A DNA stretch of 64,000 nt from Aminobacter anthyllidis (GTDB lineage: Bacteria; Pseudomonadota; Alphaproteobacteria; Rhizobiales; Rhizobiaceae): contig NZ_JAFLWW010000012.1 of NCBI RefSeq assembly GCF_018555685.1, positions 62,001 through 126,000 on the forward strand, in the 5' to 3' direction. The notes below the pieces were generated by a model that saw only the letters and a program-made list of their open reading frames with translations, did not search any database and had not been told where the DNA came from. The position numbers and the translations under genes were made by a program. This document shows, piece after piece, positions 18,538 to 26,778 of the stretch (its first letter is position 1; each line of letters opens with the position of its first letter).

Positions 18538-18642
18538 GCAATCCCGGCCGCGTCGTCCTGCGCAGGGCCCAAGAGCCCGCTCGGCCAGCCGGGCAGGGAT
18601 GCTCGGCCGCAATTGCACCGGCCCGTCCGCTCCGCGGGCCGG
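18538..18642. repeat. Imperfect palindrome and hairpin in leader of parB-like gene
   Basis: 18538-18577 and the reverse complement of 18578-18616 share GCAAT, GGCCG, and CCTGC in the same order, an imperfect palindrome of about 79 bases. A second hairpin, CCGGCCCG/CGGGCCGG, lies at 18618-18642. The 15-mer GTCCTGCGCAGGGCC (18555-18569) recurs at 22497-22511 in another leader. The gene starts about 80 bases later. Confidence 0.55.
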
Positions 18643-18722
18643 GGGATGTCTTCGGGAAGAAGACGAGGAAGGACACAGCGAACGAACGGCGGTGTCCGCA
18701 AACCCCTTGAAGGAGCATCTCC

Positions 18723-20465
18723 ATGGAACTGAAGTTTGTCGATCCGCGTGCGCTGAAGGATAACCCTGACAAGGCGCGACGCTCGAAGTCCAGTCCGCAG
18801 GCCGACGCGCTGCTGCTGGCCACCATTCGCGCCGTCGGCATCGTGCAGCCGCCTGTCGTGGCGCTGGAGACGGAAGGCGGAAATGGCTACGTCATCGATG
18901 CCGGCCATCGCCGGGTGAAGCAGGCGATTGCGGCCGGTCTGGAAGAGATCGCCGTCCTGGTGATCGACAGGGCCGAGGATGGTGGCGCCATGCGGTCGCT
19001 GGCCGAGACGCTGGCGCACGAACAGCTCAATCCCGTCGACCAATGGCGAGCGATCGAACGTCTGGTTGCACTGGGCTGGACCGAAGAAGCCATCGCCGTC
19101 GCTTTGGCGCTTCCCGTCCGCCAGATCAGGAAGCTGCGCCTGCTCGCCAACGTTCTGCCGGCTATGCTCGACCAGATGGCCAAGGGCGACATGCCCAACG
19201 AGCAGCAGTTGCGCACCATCGCGTCGGCTTCGCTTGATGAGCAAAAGGAGGTCTGGAAGAAGCACAAGCCGTCCAAGGCCGATCCGCAGGTGTCGTGGTG
19301 GAGCGTGGCGCAGGGCCTGACGAAGCGTCGCATGTACGCGCGCGACGCCAGCTTCGGTGACGATCTCGCCCGGGCCTACGGCATTGCCTGGGTCGAGGAC
19401 CTGTTCGCTCCGGCCGACGAGGACAGCCGCTATACGACGGATGTCGAGGCCTTCCTTGGCGCGCAGCAGGAGTGGATGGCAAACACTGTGCCCAAGCGTG
19501 GCGTGATCGTGGAAGCCGCTCAGTGGGGCGAGCCGAAGCTGCCGCCCAAGGCCGAGCGTGTGTACGGCAAGCCGTCCAAGTCCGATCACACTGCCATGTA
19601 TCTCGACCGCGAAGGCAAGGTGCAGTCGGTCGCGTACCGCATGCCGGCGGCCAAAAAGCCCAGGGGCGAGAATGGCGCCGATGTCGTGACCGACGGCGAT
19701 GATATCGTCGTTGCGGCAAAGCCCCGTCCGGACGTGACGCGCAAAGGCATTGAGATGATCGGCGACCTGCGTACAGACGCGCTGCACGAGGCGCTGTCGC
19801 GCGCACCGATCGGGGACGACACGCTGATGGCGCTGCTTGTTCTCGCCTTCGCCGGCCAGAATGTGGCGGTGGCATCTGGTGCCCGCGACATCTCCTATTA
19901 CGGGGCCGCAGGCCTCGGCGAACATGCCGCGCGCCTGTTCGACCACGACGGCAAGCTCGAGTTCGACATGGACACGCTGCGCATTGCCGTGCGGTCCTTG
20001 CTGATCGACGTTCTGTCCTGCAGGGAGAATCGCTCGGACAGCGGCGTTGTCGCCCGTGTCGCCGGCGACGTCATCGCCGCCGACAACTTCCTGGCCAACA
20101 TGGGGACGGAGGATTTCCTGTCATGCCTATCGCGGCAGGCTCTGGAAGCCGCCTGCGCGGATACATCCGTCCCGCCCCGTCAGAAGGTCAAGGACACCCG
20201 TGCGGCCCTGGTCGAGCATTTCAAGGAAGGCCGCTTCGTCCACCCGTCGGCGCTGTTTGCGCCCGCTCCCGAAAAGCTGACCTCCTGGCTGAAGAAGAAC
20301 GAGGCCAGAAAACAGCCTGACGACGACACGCCGCAGCACCAGGACGAGCTCGACGGCGATGCGGTTGTTGAGCCCGCGCATGACGACGTCGGCGAGGATT
20401 CCGCTCCGCGGGAGGAGGACCTCGCGGACGAACAGATCGAGCCTTACAAGGTGGCCGCCGAGTAG
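18723..20465 (+). CDS. ParB/RepB/Spo0J-domain protein, 580 residues
   Basis: ATG 18723 follows GAAGGAG. The N-terminal ParB nuclease-like domain has IDAGHRRVKQAIAAG at about residues 58-72 and the region MRSLAETLAHEQLNPVDQWR. A helix-turn-helix follows (LGWTEEAIAVALALPVRQIR). The long C-terminus (about 270-580) is not ParB-like and ends in a Glu/Asp-rich tail. Chromosomal ParB is about 300 residues, so this is the large plasmid-type form often called ParB-like or DUF3375-free RepB-like. No parA is adjacent; the ParA at 28750 pairs with an RHH protein. Its role may be transfer-related rather than partition. Confidence 0.8.
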   Translation: MELKFVDPRALKDNPDKARRSKSSPQADALLLATIRAVGIVQPPVVALETEGGNGYVIDAGHRRVKQAIAAGLEEIAVLVIDRAEDGGAMRSLAETLAHEQLNPVDQWRAIERLVALGWTEEAIAVALALPVRQIRKLRLLANVLPAMLDQMAKGDMPNEQQLRTIASASLDEQKEVWKKHKPSKADPQVSWWSVAQGLTKRRMYARDASFGDDLARAYGIAWVEDLFAPADEDSRYTTDVEAFLGAQQEWMANTVPKRGVIVEAAQWGEPKLPPKAERVYGKPSKSDHTAMYLDREGKVQSVAYRMPAAKKPRGENGADVVTDGDDIVVAAKPRPDVTRKGIEMIGDLRTDALHEALSRAPIGDDTLMALLVLAFAGQNVAVASGARDISYYGAAGLGEHAARLFDHDGKLEFDMDTLRIAVRSLLIDVLSCRENRSDSGVVARVAGDVIAADNFLANMGTEDFLSCLSRQALEAACADTSVPPRQKVKDTRAALVEHFKEGRFVHPSALFAPAPEKLTSWLKKNEARKQPDDDTPQHQDELDGDAVVEPAHDDVGEDSAPREEDLADEQIEPYKVAAE

Positions 20466-20500
20466 GCGGCTCAGCCTACCTTTCCCTCAGAACGATCATT

Positions 20501-20536
20501 CCGCCGCCGGCACATCACCGGCGGCGGTTCTGTTTC
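20501..20536 (+). terminator. Hairpin terminator after parB-like gene
   Basis: CCGCCGCCGG (20501-20510), loop CACATCA, CCGGCGGCGG (20518-20527), then TTCTGTTT. Confidence 0.75.
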
Positions 20537-20561
20537 CACCATGAGCAACAAGGAGACCATC

Positions 20562-21038
20562 ATGTCGGCTCAATTGATCTATGACCTCGTTCCCCTCGGT
20601 TCGATCGTGACTTATTCCGACGGATCCCCACGCCCGCCAGAGCGGCATCGCAAGAAGGTCGCAGCCTGGGAAAATCGCAACGGTGGCGGCAGCCTGATCC
20701 GCAAACAGGCCGAGACCCGCGTCGGCAGTACGACGCTGCCCGCCTCGATCGCCCTGCACAAGGGTGACTATGGCAGTCATGGAACCATTGTGTTGCGCGT
20801 CCACCAGACGTTTTCGGTGAACAACGACCTGAAGTTTTCGGCCAAGGAGCGGCCGTCCATCGGCACGGTTCTCGTTCTCGACCGCGCCGGCGACGATTCG
20901 GAGCTTATCCATCTTGCCGCCAATCGCATGGCTGCCGAGGAATGGCTTACTCGCCACGGCTATCCGAACGCCGTGTTGCAGCAAGTCACGGCCGACACCG
21001 TAGCTGTGGTTGCTGTAGAGGGGAGGACGGCGGCATGA
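20562..21038 (+). CDS. Unrecognised 158-residue protein, coupled to gene 21035
   Basis: ATG 20562 is chosen over 20541 because AAGGAG lies seven bases ahead of it. Product MSAQLIYDLVPLGSIVTYSD continues RPPERHRKKVAAWENRNGGG and LRVHQTFSVNNDLKFSAKER. It is soluble, basic in the middle and has beta-rich character. The stop overlaps the next start (ATGA). It resembles proteins I have seen beside ParB-like and ArdC genes on rhizobial elements, but I cannot name its family. Confidence 0.65.
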   Translation: MSAQLIYDLVPLGSIVTYSDGSPRPPERHRKKVAAWENRNGGGSLIRKQAETRVGSTTLPASIALHKGDYGSHGTIVLRVHQTFSVNNDLKFSAKERPSIGTVLVLDRAGDDSELIHLAANRMAAEEWLTRHGYPNAVLQQVTADTVAVVAVEGRTAA

Positions 21039-21919
21039 CTGCGCGAACTTCTGAAACCCATGACGTCGAAACCCCCGGTTTTCCGGGAGTTTCTTTTGGC
21101 CGAAGCGCCGACGGGCTTTGCGTTGCCCTTGTCGGTGAGCACGCCTTCGCCATGGCTCCAGCCCGCGATGGCCGGCACTATCTTGTCACGGGCTGGCGTA
21201 TCCGCCGTCCCATGGCCGAATGGACGCGCAGCGATTTCTACGGCGATGCCGGTGAGCTTGCCGACAAGGCGGCGTTTCGCGCGCATGTCGAGGAGAACGC
21301 CCTCCACCAGCGGCAGCGCGCAGCGCTCGGACGTCGCGAGATCCACTCCCGCGCCCACACACCATGGGGAACTTCGCAGGGAGCGACCGTCTATGCCGAG
21401 GGCGTCGTGGCTCACTCGACGGCAGGCCATGGCGGGTTCCATCTGTCGGCGGAGCGAAATCGCAAAGTCCATGACTTGCTCCGCTCCGATGGCGGCTGGT
21501 ATGAGGAGGACTGCGATTGGGCGGCCGTCGCCCAGGCTTTCCCGCAGCTCTTCACGGACTTCGAGAAGGCTTGTGCGGCAAGGACCATCCGCGACTGGTA
21601 CCCGGATGCCTGGGAGGCGATCCACGGGAGGGCGCTCGAAGCCGGCCAATCGGCGAAAAAGGACGAGCGGGCATTTTTCGAGAAGCATGCCGATGACTGG
21701 GTCGTGGTGTCGGCGATCCGTTGCGAGCACCAGGCCGGGTTCACCGAAATTATCGCGACCCCTGGCGGCAAGCGCGGACCGGGCACTGAGGAACGTCGCT
21801 TTCTCGTTGCGACCGACGAATATCATGTCGGCCGCTTTGGATTCGTCATCGATGTTGCACGCCACCGTGTCTCTGGCGGGCCATCAAGCTTCATGGATTG
21901 GCAGCGGAGGGACACATAA
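21035..21919 (+). CDS. Conserved element protein (DUF7007-like)
   Basis: A 294-residue protein starting at ATG 21035, overlapping the gene before by four bases. Characteristic stretches are YAEGVVAHSTAGHGGFHLSA, DGGWYEEDCDWAAVAQAFP, and RTIRDWYPDAWEAIHGR. The pattern fits a family listed as DUF7007 on alphaproteobacterial plasmids. The conserved His/Asp/Trp residues could suggest an enzyme, but no known catalytic signature is visible. Translational coupling to 20562 implies joint function. Confidence 0.65.
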   Translation: MTARTSETHDVETPGFPGVSFGRSADGLCVALVGEHAFAMAPARDGRHYLVTGWRIRRPMAEWTRSDFYGDAGELADKAAFRAHVEENALHQRQRAALGRREIHSRAHTPWGTSQGATVYAEGVVAHSTAGHGGFHLSAERNRKVHDLLRSDGGWYEEDCDWAAVAQAFPQLFTDFEKACAARTIRDWYPDAWEAIHGRALEAGQSAKKDERAFFEKHADDWVVVSAIRCEHQAGFTEIIATPGGKRGPGTEERRFLVATDEYHVGRFGFVIDVARHRVSGGPSSFMDWQRRDT

Positions 21920-21956
21920 TGTCTGTCCCCGATCACCGCGCAGCTCTTCGCATGGA

Positions 21957-22220
21957 TCACCGTGCCCTCTTCAGGGTCTGGCCGGCACCCCCTTGACCTC
22001 GAGGCTTGACGAGGACGACGGAGGCGCCGTCGGCCAGCATGGTGCCGGCGGCGTCGCGCACTTCAATGCTTCCGGCACAAGCTTTAATGGCAGCCCTTTC
22101 CGAGGCTGGTCGCCATTCCCCTGTCGTATCGTCATAGACGTGGTCGTCGTTGTGATCGGCCAACGCTGCCCTCGCCTCGGGATTGAATACGGTGCGCTTT
22201 AAGTCTGACGTGCAGGCCAA
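21957..22220 (-). CDS. Small leftward protein with PhnA-like C-terminus
   Basis: An 87-residue frame from TTG 22220. The C-terminal part (SIEVRDAAGTMLADGASVVL, then VKPRGQGG and TLKRAR) recalls the PhnA/YjdM family pattern of a strand, a DGD-like turn and a KGSSxxLKRG ending. The N-terminal part (FNPEARAALADHNDDHVYDD) is unrelated. It is the only leftward candidate inside the rightward block and lacks a clear ribosome site, so it may not be expressed. Confidence 0.35.
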   Translation of the reverse strand: MACTSDLKRTVFNPEARAALADHNDDHVYDDTTGEWRPASERAAIKACAGSIEVRDAAGTMLADGASVVLVKPRGQGGAGQTLKRAR

Positions 22221-22380
22221 AGATCTGATCCACGCGGCGGACCGGCGCAGCTCATCTATACCAGCAGCAGCCGGCGTTCAAACCGCGGACGCCCGGCGGC
22301 ATTGGGCAGGCCGTGCGATGGCATGGCAGCGCGGGTCGACCGGGTGCTTTTCCTCCCGCATGCCGGTATCCGTGCCATCC

Positions 22381-22632
22381 CCTTGCCGGTCTTCCCCGCG
22401 GGTTTGCTGCGGTCTGAACCCGCGGCTGTCCGCTTCAAGGCCGCTATCGCGCCGCGGAGCGGCCGGAACCCGCCGATCTCGGCAAGGCTGGCCCGCGTCC
22501 TGCGCAGGGCCAGTGAAGAACTGGCCCCGCTTGTCCGCAAGCCAACCTCGCTCGCCTGGCAGGCTCCGGACCCTGAAGCGTCCAGCTTTCGCCGGTTCCT
22601 TTTGACCGCACCCGCAGGGAAAACCGGCAAGG
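22381..22632. repeat. Long imperfect inverted repeat in leader of gene 22673
   Basis: 22381-22414 pairs with 22604-22632 (CCTTGCCGGT, TTCCC, GCGGG and GCGGTC shared in order) and the pairing goes on between 22415-22442 and 22571-22603 (GAACC, GCTG, CGCTTCA). Arms are about 62 bases, with a spacer of about 128 bases that holds a second hairpin CTGGCCC/GGGCCAG around GTCCTGCGCA. The gene starts 40 bases later. Confidence 0.65.
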
Positions 22633-22672
22633 GCCGGAACACCTGAAGGGCATCGCTAGAAAGGAAAGCTCA

Positions 22673-23260
22673 ATGTCCAGTTCAACCCGCTCCACCAAGA
22701 CCAAGGCCCGCGTCGTCCAGCTCCGCAAGGGCACCACCCTCGAAATGGTCCGGCTCTGCTGCCCGGATGGCCGCCAGGCCACCCTCATTTCCGAAAGCTT
22801 CGGCCTCTGCGTCCTCGACAGCGACGGCATCCGTGAATTCCACGAGCGCAGTCTGATCGAAAGCGCCGATACGCTCTCCGAGGGCCTTTCCGAAAAGGCC
22901 ATGCAAATCCACCTGCAAAGAATCGTCGGGTCCCATGTCGGCTCCGCCTTTGGAGCAGGCCAGTTCTACTCGAAGGCCGTTACCGAGGCGAAGGATGCCA
23001 CGGCCAAGCTCGCCAATGACACCCGCGACGAGGACATTGACGGTCCGGTCGGCTTCGACAGCAAGGCCCAGCGCAAGCGCGAATTCGCCGCCGAAATGGG
23101 CCTTCAGGCACATGCCCTGCGCATGGCCGCCGAGGGCGCCGTTACCGCCTACGAGCACATCGTCGGCGAGAGCTGGAAGCCCTACGAACGCCAGACCGAG
23201 AACCCCGGCCAGACCGTCAACCGGCAGGCAGCCGATCTCCAGATGGCGGCCCTTGGCTAA
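22673..23260 (+). CDS. Unrecognised 195-residue protein
   Basis: ATG 22673 follows AAAGGAAAG. Product begins MSSSTRSTKTKARVVQLRKG and continues VRLCCPDGRQATLISESFGL. The second half is helical (FGAGQFYSKAVTEAKDATAK, MGLQAHALRMAAEGAVTAYE). Basic N-terminus, acidic middle, no signal peptide. It lies directly before ardC and behind a long inverted repeat. I do not recognise the family. Confidence 0.7.
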   Translation: MSSSTRSTKTKARVVQLRKGTTLEMVRLCCPDGRQATLISESFGLCVLDSDGIREFHERSLIESADTLSEGLSEKAMQIHLQRIVGSHVGSAFGAGQFYSKAVTEAKDATAKLANDTRDEDIDGPVGFDSKAQRKREFAAEMGLQAHALRMAAEGAVTAYEHIVGESWKPYERQTENPGQTVNRQAADLQMAALG

Positions 23261-23267
23261 TGCCATT

Positions 23268-23289
23268 GGGCGGAGCTTCGGCTCCGCCC
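23268..23289 (+). terminator. Perfect GC stem with TTCG loop after gene 22673
   Basis: GGGCGGAGC, loop TTCG, GCTCCGCCC. No T-run follows (GATCTTCTC), so termination strength is uncertain. Confidence 0.65.
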
Positions 23290-23387
23290 GATCTTCTCAT
23301 ACTGAGGCTGGTGTCCGTTCGGGAGCCGGCCTCTTTGCGTGTGCCAAAGGCACCCGACTCAAAGATCGACACGGCAAGTCATTAAGA

Positions 23388-23575
23388 CCGCGCCGATCGC
23401 GGCCGTCACGAATGATGGTCCTGCTCCGGTGCTCGTCCCGCGAAACGGCTGCGCCGTCCTCCACTGACGTTGCGGCCCGCAAGCGATGGTCCTCAGCTTC
23501 CCCATCGATCCTCCGCGGGTTCGCGGACCTGCGGTCCTGCGCGTGCGGACCTCGTGACGGCCGCGATCGGCGCGG
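23388..23575. repeat. Perfect 24-base inverted repeat in leader of ardC
   Basis: Arm 1 at 23388-23411 and arm 2 at 23552-23575 are exact reverse complements over 24 bases (arm 1 begins CCGCGCCGATCG, arm 2 ends CGATCGGCGCGG). The 140-base spacer has further short complementarities. Arm 2 ends 19 bases before the ardC start codon. A 24-base perfect match cannot be due to base composition. Confidence 0.9.
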
Positions 23576-23594
23576 CCTCGAATGGAGGTTTGAA

Positions 23595-24521
23595 ATGGAC
23601 AAGAAGAGCAACCCGCCCCGCGTCGACATCTACGCGAAAATCACCGATCGCATCGTCGCGGACCTGGAAAAGGGTGTGCGCCCATGGGTGAGGCCGTGGA
23701 GCGTGGGCAATGCGAAGGGTCGCATCACGCGCCCGCTACGCCACAATGGCCTTCCGTATCAGGGCATCAATACCTTGCTTCTCTGGTCGGAGGCCGCTTC
23801 GAAAGGCTTCGTCTCTCCGACGTGGATAACCTTCAAGCAGAGCGTCGAACTGGGGGGTCATGTCCGCAAGGGGGAAACCGGCTCAACGGTGGTTTATGCC
23901 AGCCGCTTCACCAGGACCGAAACCGATGCTCATGGCGAAGAAGTCGAACGGGGCATTCCGTTCCTGAAAGCCTATACGGTATTCTGCGCCGACCAGATCG
24001 AGGGTCTGCCGGCCCACTACTACGCGGCGCCCGATCCTGTTACCGATCCTGTCCAGCGCATCGAGCATGCCGATCGCTTTTTCGACAATACTGGAGCGGT
24101 CGTGCGGTATGGCGGAGACAAGGCCTATTATTCTCCCTCTTCCGATCATGTGCAGCTACCGTCCCCGGAATTTTTCCGGGACATGGCTTCGTTCGTCGCT
24201 ACGCGCGCGCACGAAACCCTGCACTGGACGGCGGCTCCCCATCGACTGAACCGAGACCTCAGCCGTTACCACAAAGACCGCACGGACCGCGCGCGCGAAG
24301 AATTGCTCGTCGAGCTTGGCGCCGCCATGCTCTGCGCGGATCTCGATATCGTCCCCGAACTCGAGCCGAGGCCCGAACATGCGGCCTACATTCAGGGGTG
24401 GGCCAGCTTGCTGGGCGGCGACAAGCGGGCGATCTTCCAGGCAGCCGCCCACGCGCAACGCGCGGTCAATTATCTCCACGAACTCCAGCCGCAGGCGAAA
24501 GAATTGGGGAGGGCGGCCTGA
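23595..24521 (+). CDS. ardC: ArdC-type antirestriction protein
   Basis: A 308-residue protein from ATG 23595 behind GGAGG. The N-terminal ssDNA-binding domain reads VDIYAKITDRIVADLEKGVR, PWVRPW, and NGLPYQGINTLLLW; the C-terminal metalloprotease-like domain has the zinc motif HETLH at 206-210 (ATRAHETLHWTAA) and a downstream Glu in REELLVELGAAML. ArdC coats incoming single-stranded plasmid DNA and blocks restriction in the recipient. The gene stands behind a perfect 24-base inverted repeat. Family length is about 300, so it is intact. Confidence 0.92.
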   Translation: MDKKSNPPRVDIYAKITDRIVADLEKGVRPWVRPWSVGNAKGRITRPLRHNGLPYQGINTLLLWSEAASKGFVSPTWITFKQSVELGGHVRKGETGSTVVYASRFTRTETDAHGEEVERGIPFLKAYTVFCADQIEGLPAHYYAAPDPVTDPVQRIEHADRFFDNTGAVVRYGGDKAYYSPSSDHVQLPSPEFFRDMASFVATRAHETLHWTAAPHRLNRDLSRYHKDRTDRAREELLVELGAAMLCADLDIVPELEPRPEHAAYIQGWASLLGGDKRAIFQAAAHAQRAVNYLHELQPQAKELGRAA

Positions 24522-24577
24522 CGTTACGCGCTCCGCTATTGCAAGGGGAGGGCGCCGAGCCCTCCCTGATCATCCGC

Positions 24578-24925
24578 CTTCGCGTGCTCAGCCCCGGCGG
24601 GGGAGTGCAATCGAGCGCGCTCGCCCTGATGGCGGCACCTGGCATTTCGGGCGGCTGGATTGCACTATATTCGCCGATGCGTGCTGGAAACCCGTCGCTG
24701 TCTCTAGGTATGGCGCCGAATGTGCTGCCCGTTTCCGGTTTGTCTCGGCTGGCAATTTGCGCGAAATCTCCTCGACGCTCGCCGAGGGCAAGTGTTGGGC
24801 ATCAATTCCTTCTATTACCCGCACCGTCGACCGGCGCGCCAATCTCTTGATCGGCATGACCCGCTGGCAGTGCGCGACCACAGCCGGCGGATCGAAACGA
24901 TCCCCGCGCCGGCTAGCCTCACGCG
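24578..24925 (+). pseudogene. Relic of PAPS-reductase-like (adenine nucleotide alpha hydrolase) protein
   Basis: One frame gives LRVLSPGGGVQSSALALMAA, the P-loop start of the family. The next frame continues DCTIFADACWKPVAVSRYGA, then RFVSAGNLREI, CWASIPSI and GMTRWQCATTAG, the order seen in phage and island PAPS-reductase-like proteins. At least one frameshift and no stop-to-stop frame make it non-functional. It directly follows ardC. Confidence 0.65.
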
Positions 24926-25621
24926 CTGGCGCTCGCTGCAGCATCCGGTCGCCACTCAATGGCTCGGAATCCGCCCAAAAGTGCCTGCATCGGTTGCCCC
25001 AGCCTACAGCCTCTCTACGATCCATGCGTGACAATGACGCCGAGGCATGTCCCCGGTGCTGTCGACGTTGACCAGGCAACTCGCACCGGCGCAGCGCGGT
25101 ATCGGCGGCGAGGTCTTTCTGCACCGATCCGGCGTTCCCCTTGGCGAAGTCGGTTTGTCGACGGCACAGGCCAGCTCGACTTGTTGCCAAATGAATGTGA
25201 AGGGACGTGCGGCGTGTGATCGTCCAGCCTGGAAAGTGTCGTTGGCTTCAGCACACCGGGCTGCACATCAGGCTGAAGGCCCCGCCTTGCGGCTGGCCCC
25301 TGTCAGAGCGGTAACCCAGGGGCCGGAGCCAATCAGCCGGCCCGTGCCGGCGCCATGTCCGAGATGCCTATGTCCATGACCGTCAAGGGGCGTTCCTGCT
25401 TGAAGCTGCAGGTTGCTTGGCTGCTGTTTCGCCTATCGGCCTCGTCGTCGTTCGACCGATATGAGGAGGCTGGCGCATCTTTCCGGCTATGGGCCGTCGT
25501 TCTGCAATGACGCGTGACGTGGACGGCCGGGCTTGATGGCGCCCCACCGTGGCTGCGGTTGCGGTTATCATGCCGATAGGCTTCGCCTGTCGTCCGTGGC
25601 CGCGGTTTCATGAAGGGGCGC
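24926..25621. other. Gene-free region between relic and next leader
   Basis: Overlapping frames on both strands lack ribosome sites and family features. Probably further decayed sequence. Confidence 0.4.
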
Positions 25622-25892
25622 ACCACCTGCGTCCTCGATGTGGCTGGTCTGACCGAAGGCCGTCTTCGCTTCGCTCCGCCTCGTTCTCAAGCCCGCAACA
25701 GCCGGTCGCGACTTTCTTCCCCTGCTGGCTTCGCCATCATTCCGCGCGGAACAAGAAAGCCGCGCCCTGGCTGCCCTTCACTGTCGTTCCGGCCCTAAGG
25801 ACCACCCCATTGCGCACGCGCAATGGGGACCCCGGTGGGTGCGGGCCGATCGCCTCCGGTCTTTCGACCGCCATCGAGGTCGCGGTGGTCGC
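25622..25892. repeat. Imperfect inverted repeat and hairpin in leader of DUF736 gene
   Basis: 25622-25662 and the reverse complement of about 25850-25892 share ACCACC, GCG and CCTCGATG in order (17 of 19 bases in the best stretch). Inside the spacer a perfect hairpin CCCCATTGCG, CACG, CGCAATGGGG lies at 25805-25828. Arm 2 ends about 27 bases before the start codon. Confidence 0.55.
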
Positions 25893-25919
25893 GGCCCGAG
25901 AAACTCAAGGAGACGACAA

Positions 25920-26231
25920 ATGGCTACCATCGGCACTTTCACCTCAAACGGCAACTCCGGCTTTTCCGGAGCGATCAAGACCCTCAACCTCAACGTCAAA
26001 GCCAAGCTGATCCGCGTCGAGAACCCTTCCGACAAAGGCCCTCACTTCCGCGTCTACTCGGGTAGCGTCGATCTCGGAGCCGCCTGGCAGAAGGTCTCCA
26101 ACGAGGGCCGCGACTACCTCTCGGTCAAGCTGGACGACCCGAGCTTCCCCGCTCCGATCTACGCCACCCTGATCGAGGTGGAAGGCGAGGAAGGCCTGCA
26201 ACTGATCTGGTCTCGCCCCAACCGGGACTGA
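25920..26231 (+). CDS. DUF736-family protein
   Basis: A 103-residue protein from ATG 25920 behind [26 protein letters not shown], then [40 protein letters not shown] and [15 protein letters not shown]. This is a clear DUF736 protein, small and beta-rich, very common on rhizobial plasmids and conjugative elements. Function is unknown; its usual company with ArdC and ParB-like genes suggests a role early after transfer. Confidence 0.88.
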   Translation: MATIGTFTSNGNSGFSGAIKTLNLNVKAKLIRVENPSDKGPHFRVYSGSVDLGAAWQKVSNEGRDYLSVKLDDPSFPAPIYATLIEVEGEEGLQLIWSRPNRD

Positions 26232-26244
26232 TCGCCTCGACGAG

Positions 26245-26266
26245 GGCTCCGCCGCAAGGCGGGGCC
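26245..26266 (+). terminator. GC hairpin after DUF736 gene
   Basis: GGCTCCGCC, loop GCAA, GGCGGGGCC with one G-T pair, 13 bases after the stop. No T-run follows. Confidence 0.5.
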
Positions 26267-26778
26267 TTCGGCCGTTCCCAAACGAACGCCGGCAGACGGA
26301 CGGAGCAAGAAGCGTCGCCTTTCGGACGTGCTGCTCCGTCGGCATCGCAAAACCGAGGCGGGCCCCTATCGTCCGGTGTCCCCCTCTGTTCCCACCTGAG
26401 CCTACGGCTTTTCGGGCCGCCGCAAGGCCGGACGGCCTCACCAAAATGCTGACGCGTTTCGGCTCCTCCGTGCGGCCTGCTGCGCCGGTCGCTGCACGAG
26501 CCTTGCCCACTCTCGTGCGCGCTCGCCATGGTGCCGCCCGACTGAGCAAATCCAGAGCCGTCTCATGACAGATAGAGCGGCAACGTCCCTTCTACTTCAC
26601 GACGGGCGAGCCGTTGAGCGGCTCCGATAAGATTCTGGACTTTCCGTGTATTCAGAGCGCATTCTCCCCGCCGGGGAGAAGGGGCTTGGATAAATCCCGC
26701 TACGATGATCGGTCGAGCCCGTGGCGCAAGCGCACTGGCGCAAGACGCTCGCTGGTACGACGCTGGTCCAACGTGCCG
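26267..26778. other. Non-coding stretch before the nuclease gene
   Basis: The nuclease frame is open back to TTG 26614, giving an Arg-rich extension, but no ribosome site supports that start. Nothing else is recognised. Confidence 0.4.

Noticed and set aside
18222..19946. Leftward open frame of 574 codons
   Set aside because: Antisense to the ParB-like gene and its leader; Arg/His-rich shadow without motifs.
21060..22202. Rightward 380-codon frame
   Set aside because: It overlaps the DUF7007-like gene in another frame and is Arg/Ser/Pro-rich; the 21035 frame has conserved-looking sequence and translational coupling.
22381..25892. Leaders as integron attC sites
   Set aside because: They are imperfect palindromes of suitable size but lie before, not after, the genes and lack the GTTRRRY core and its complement.
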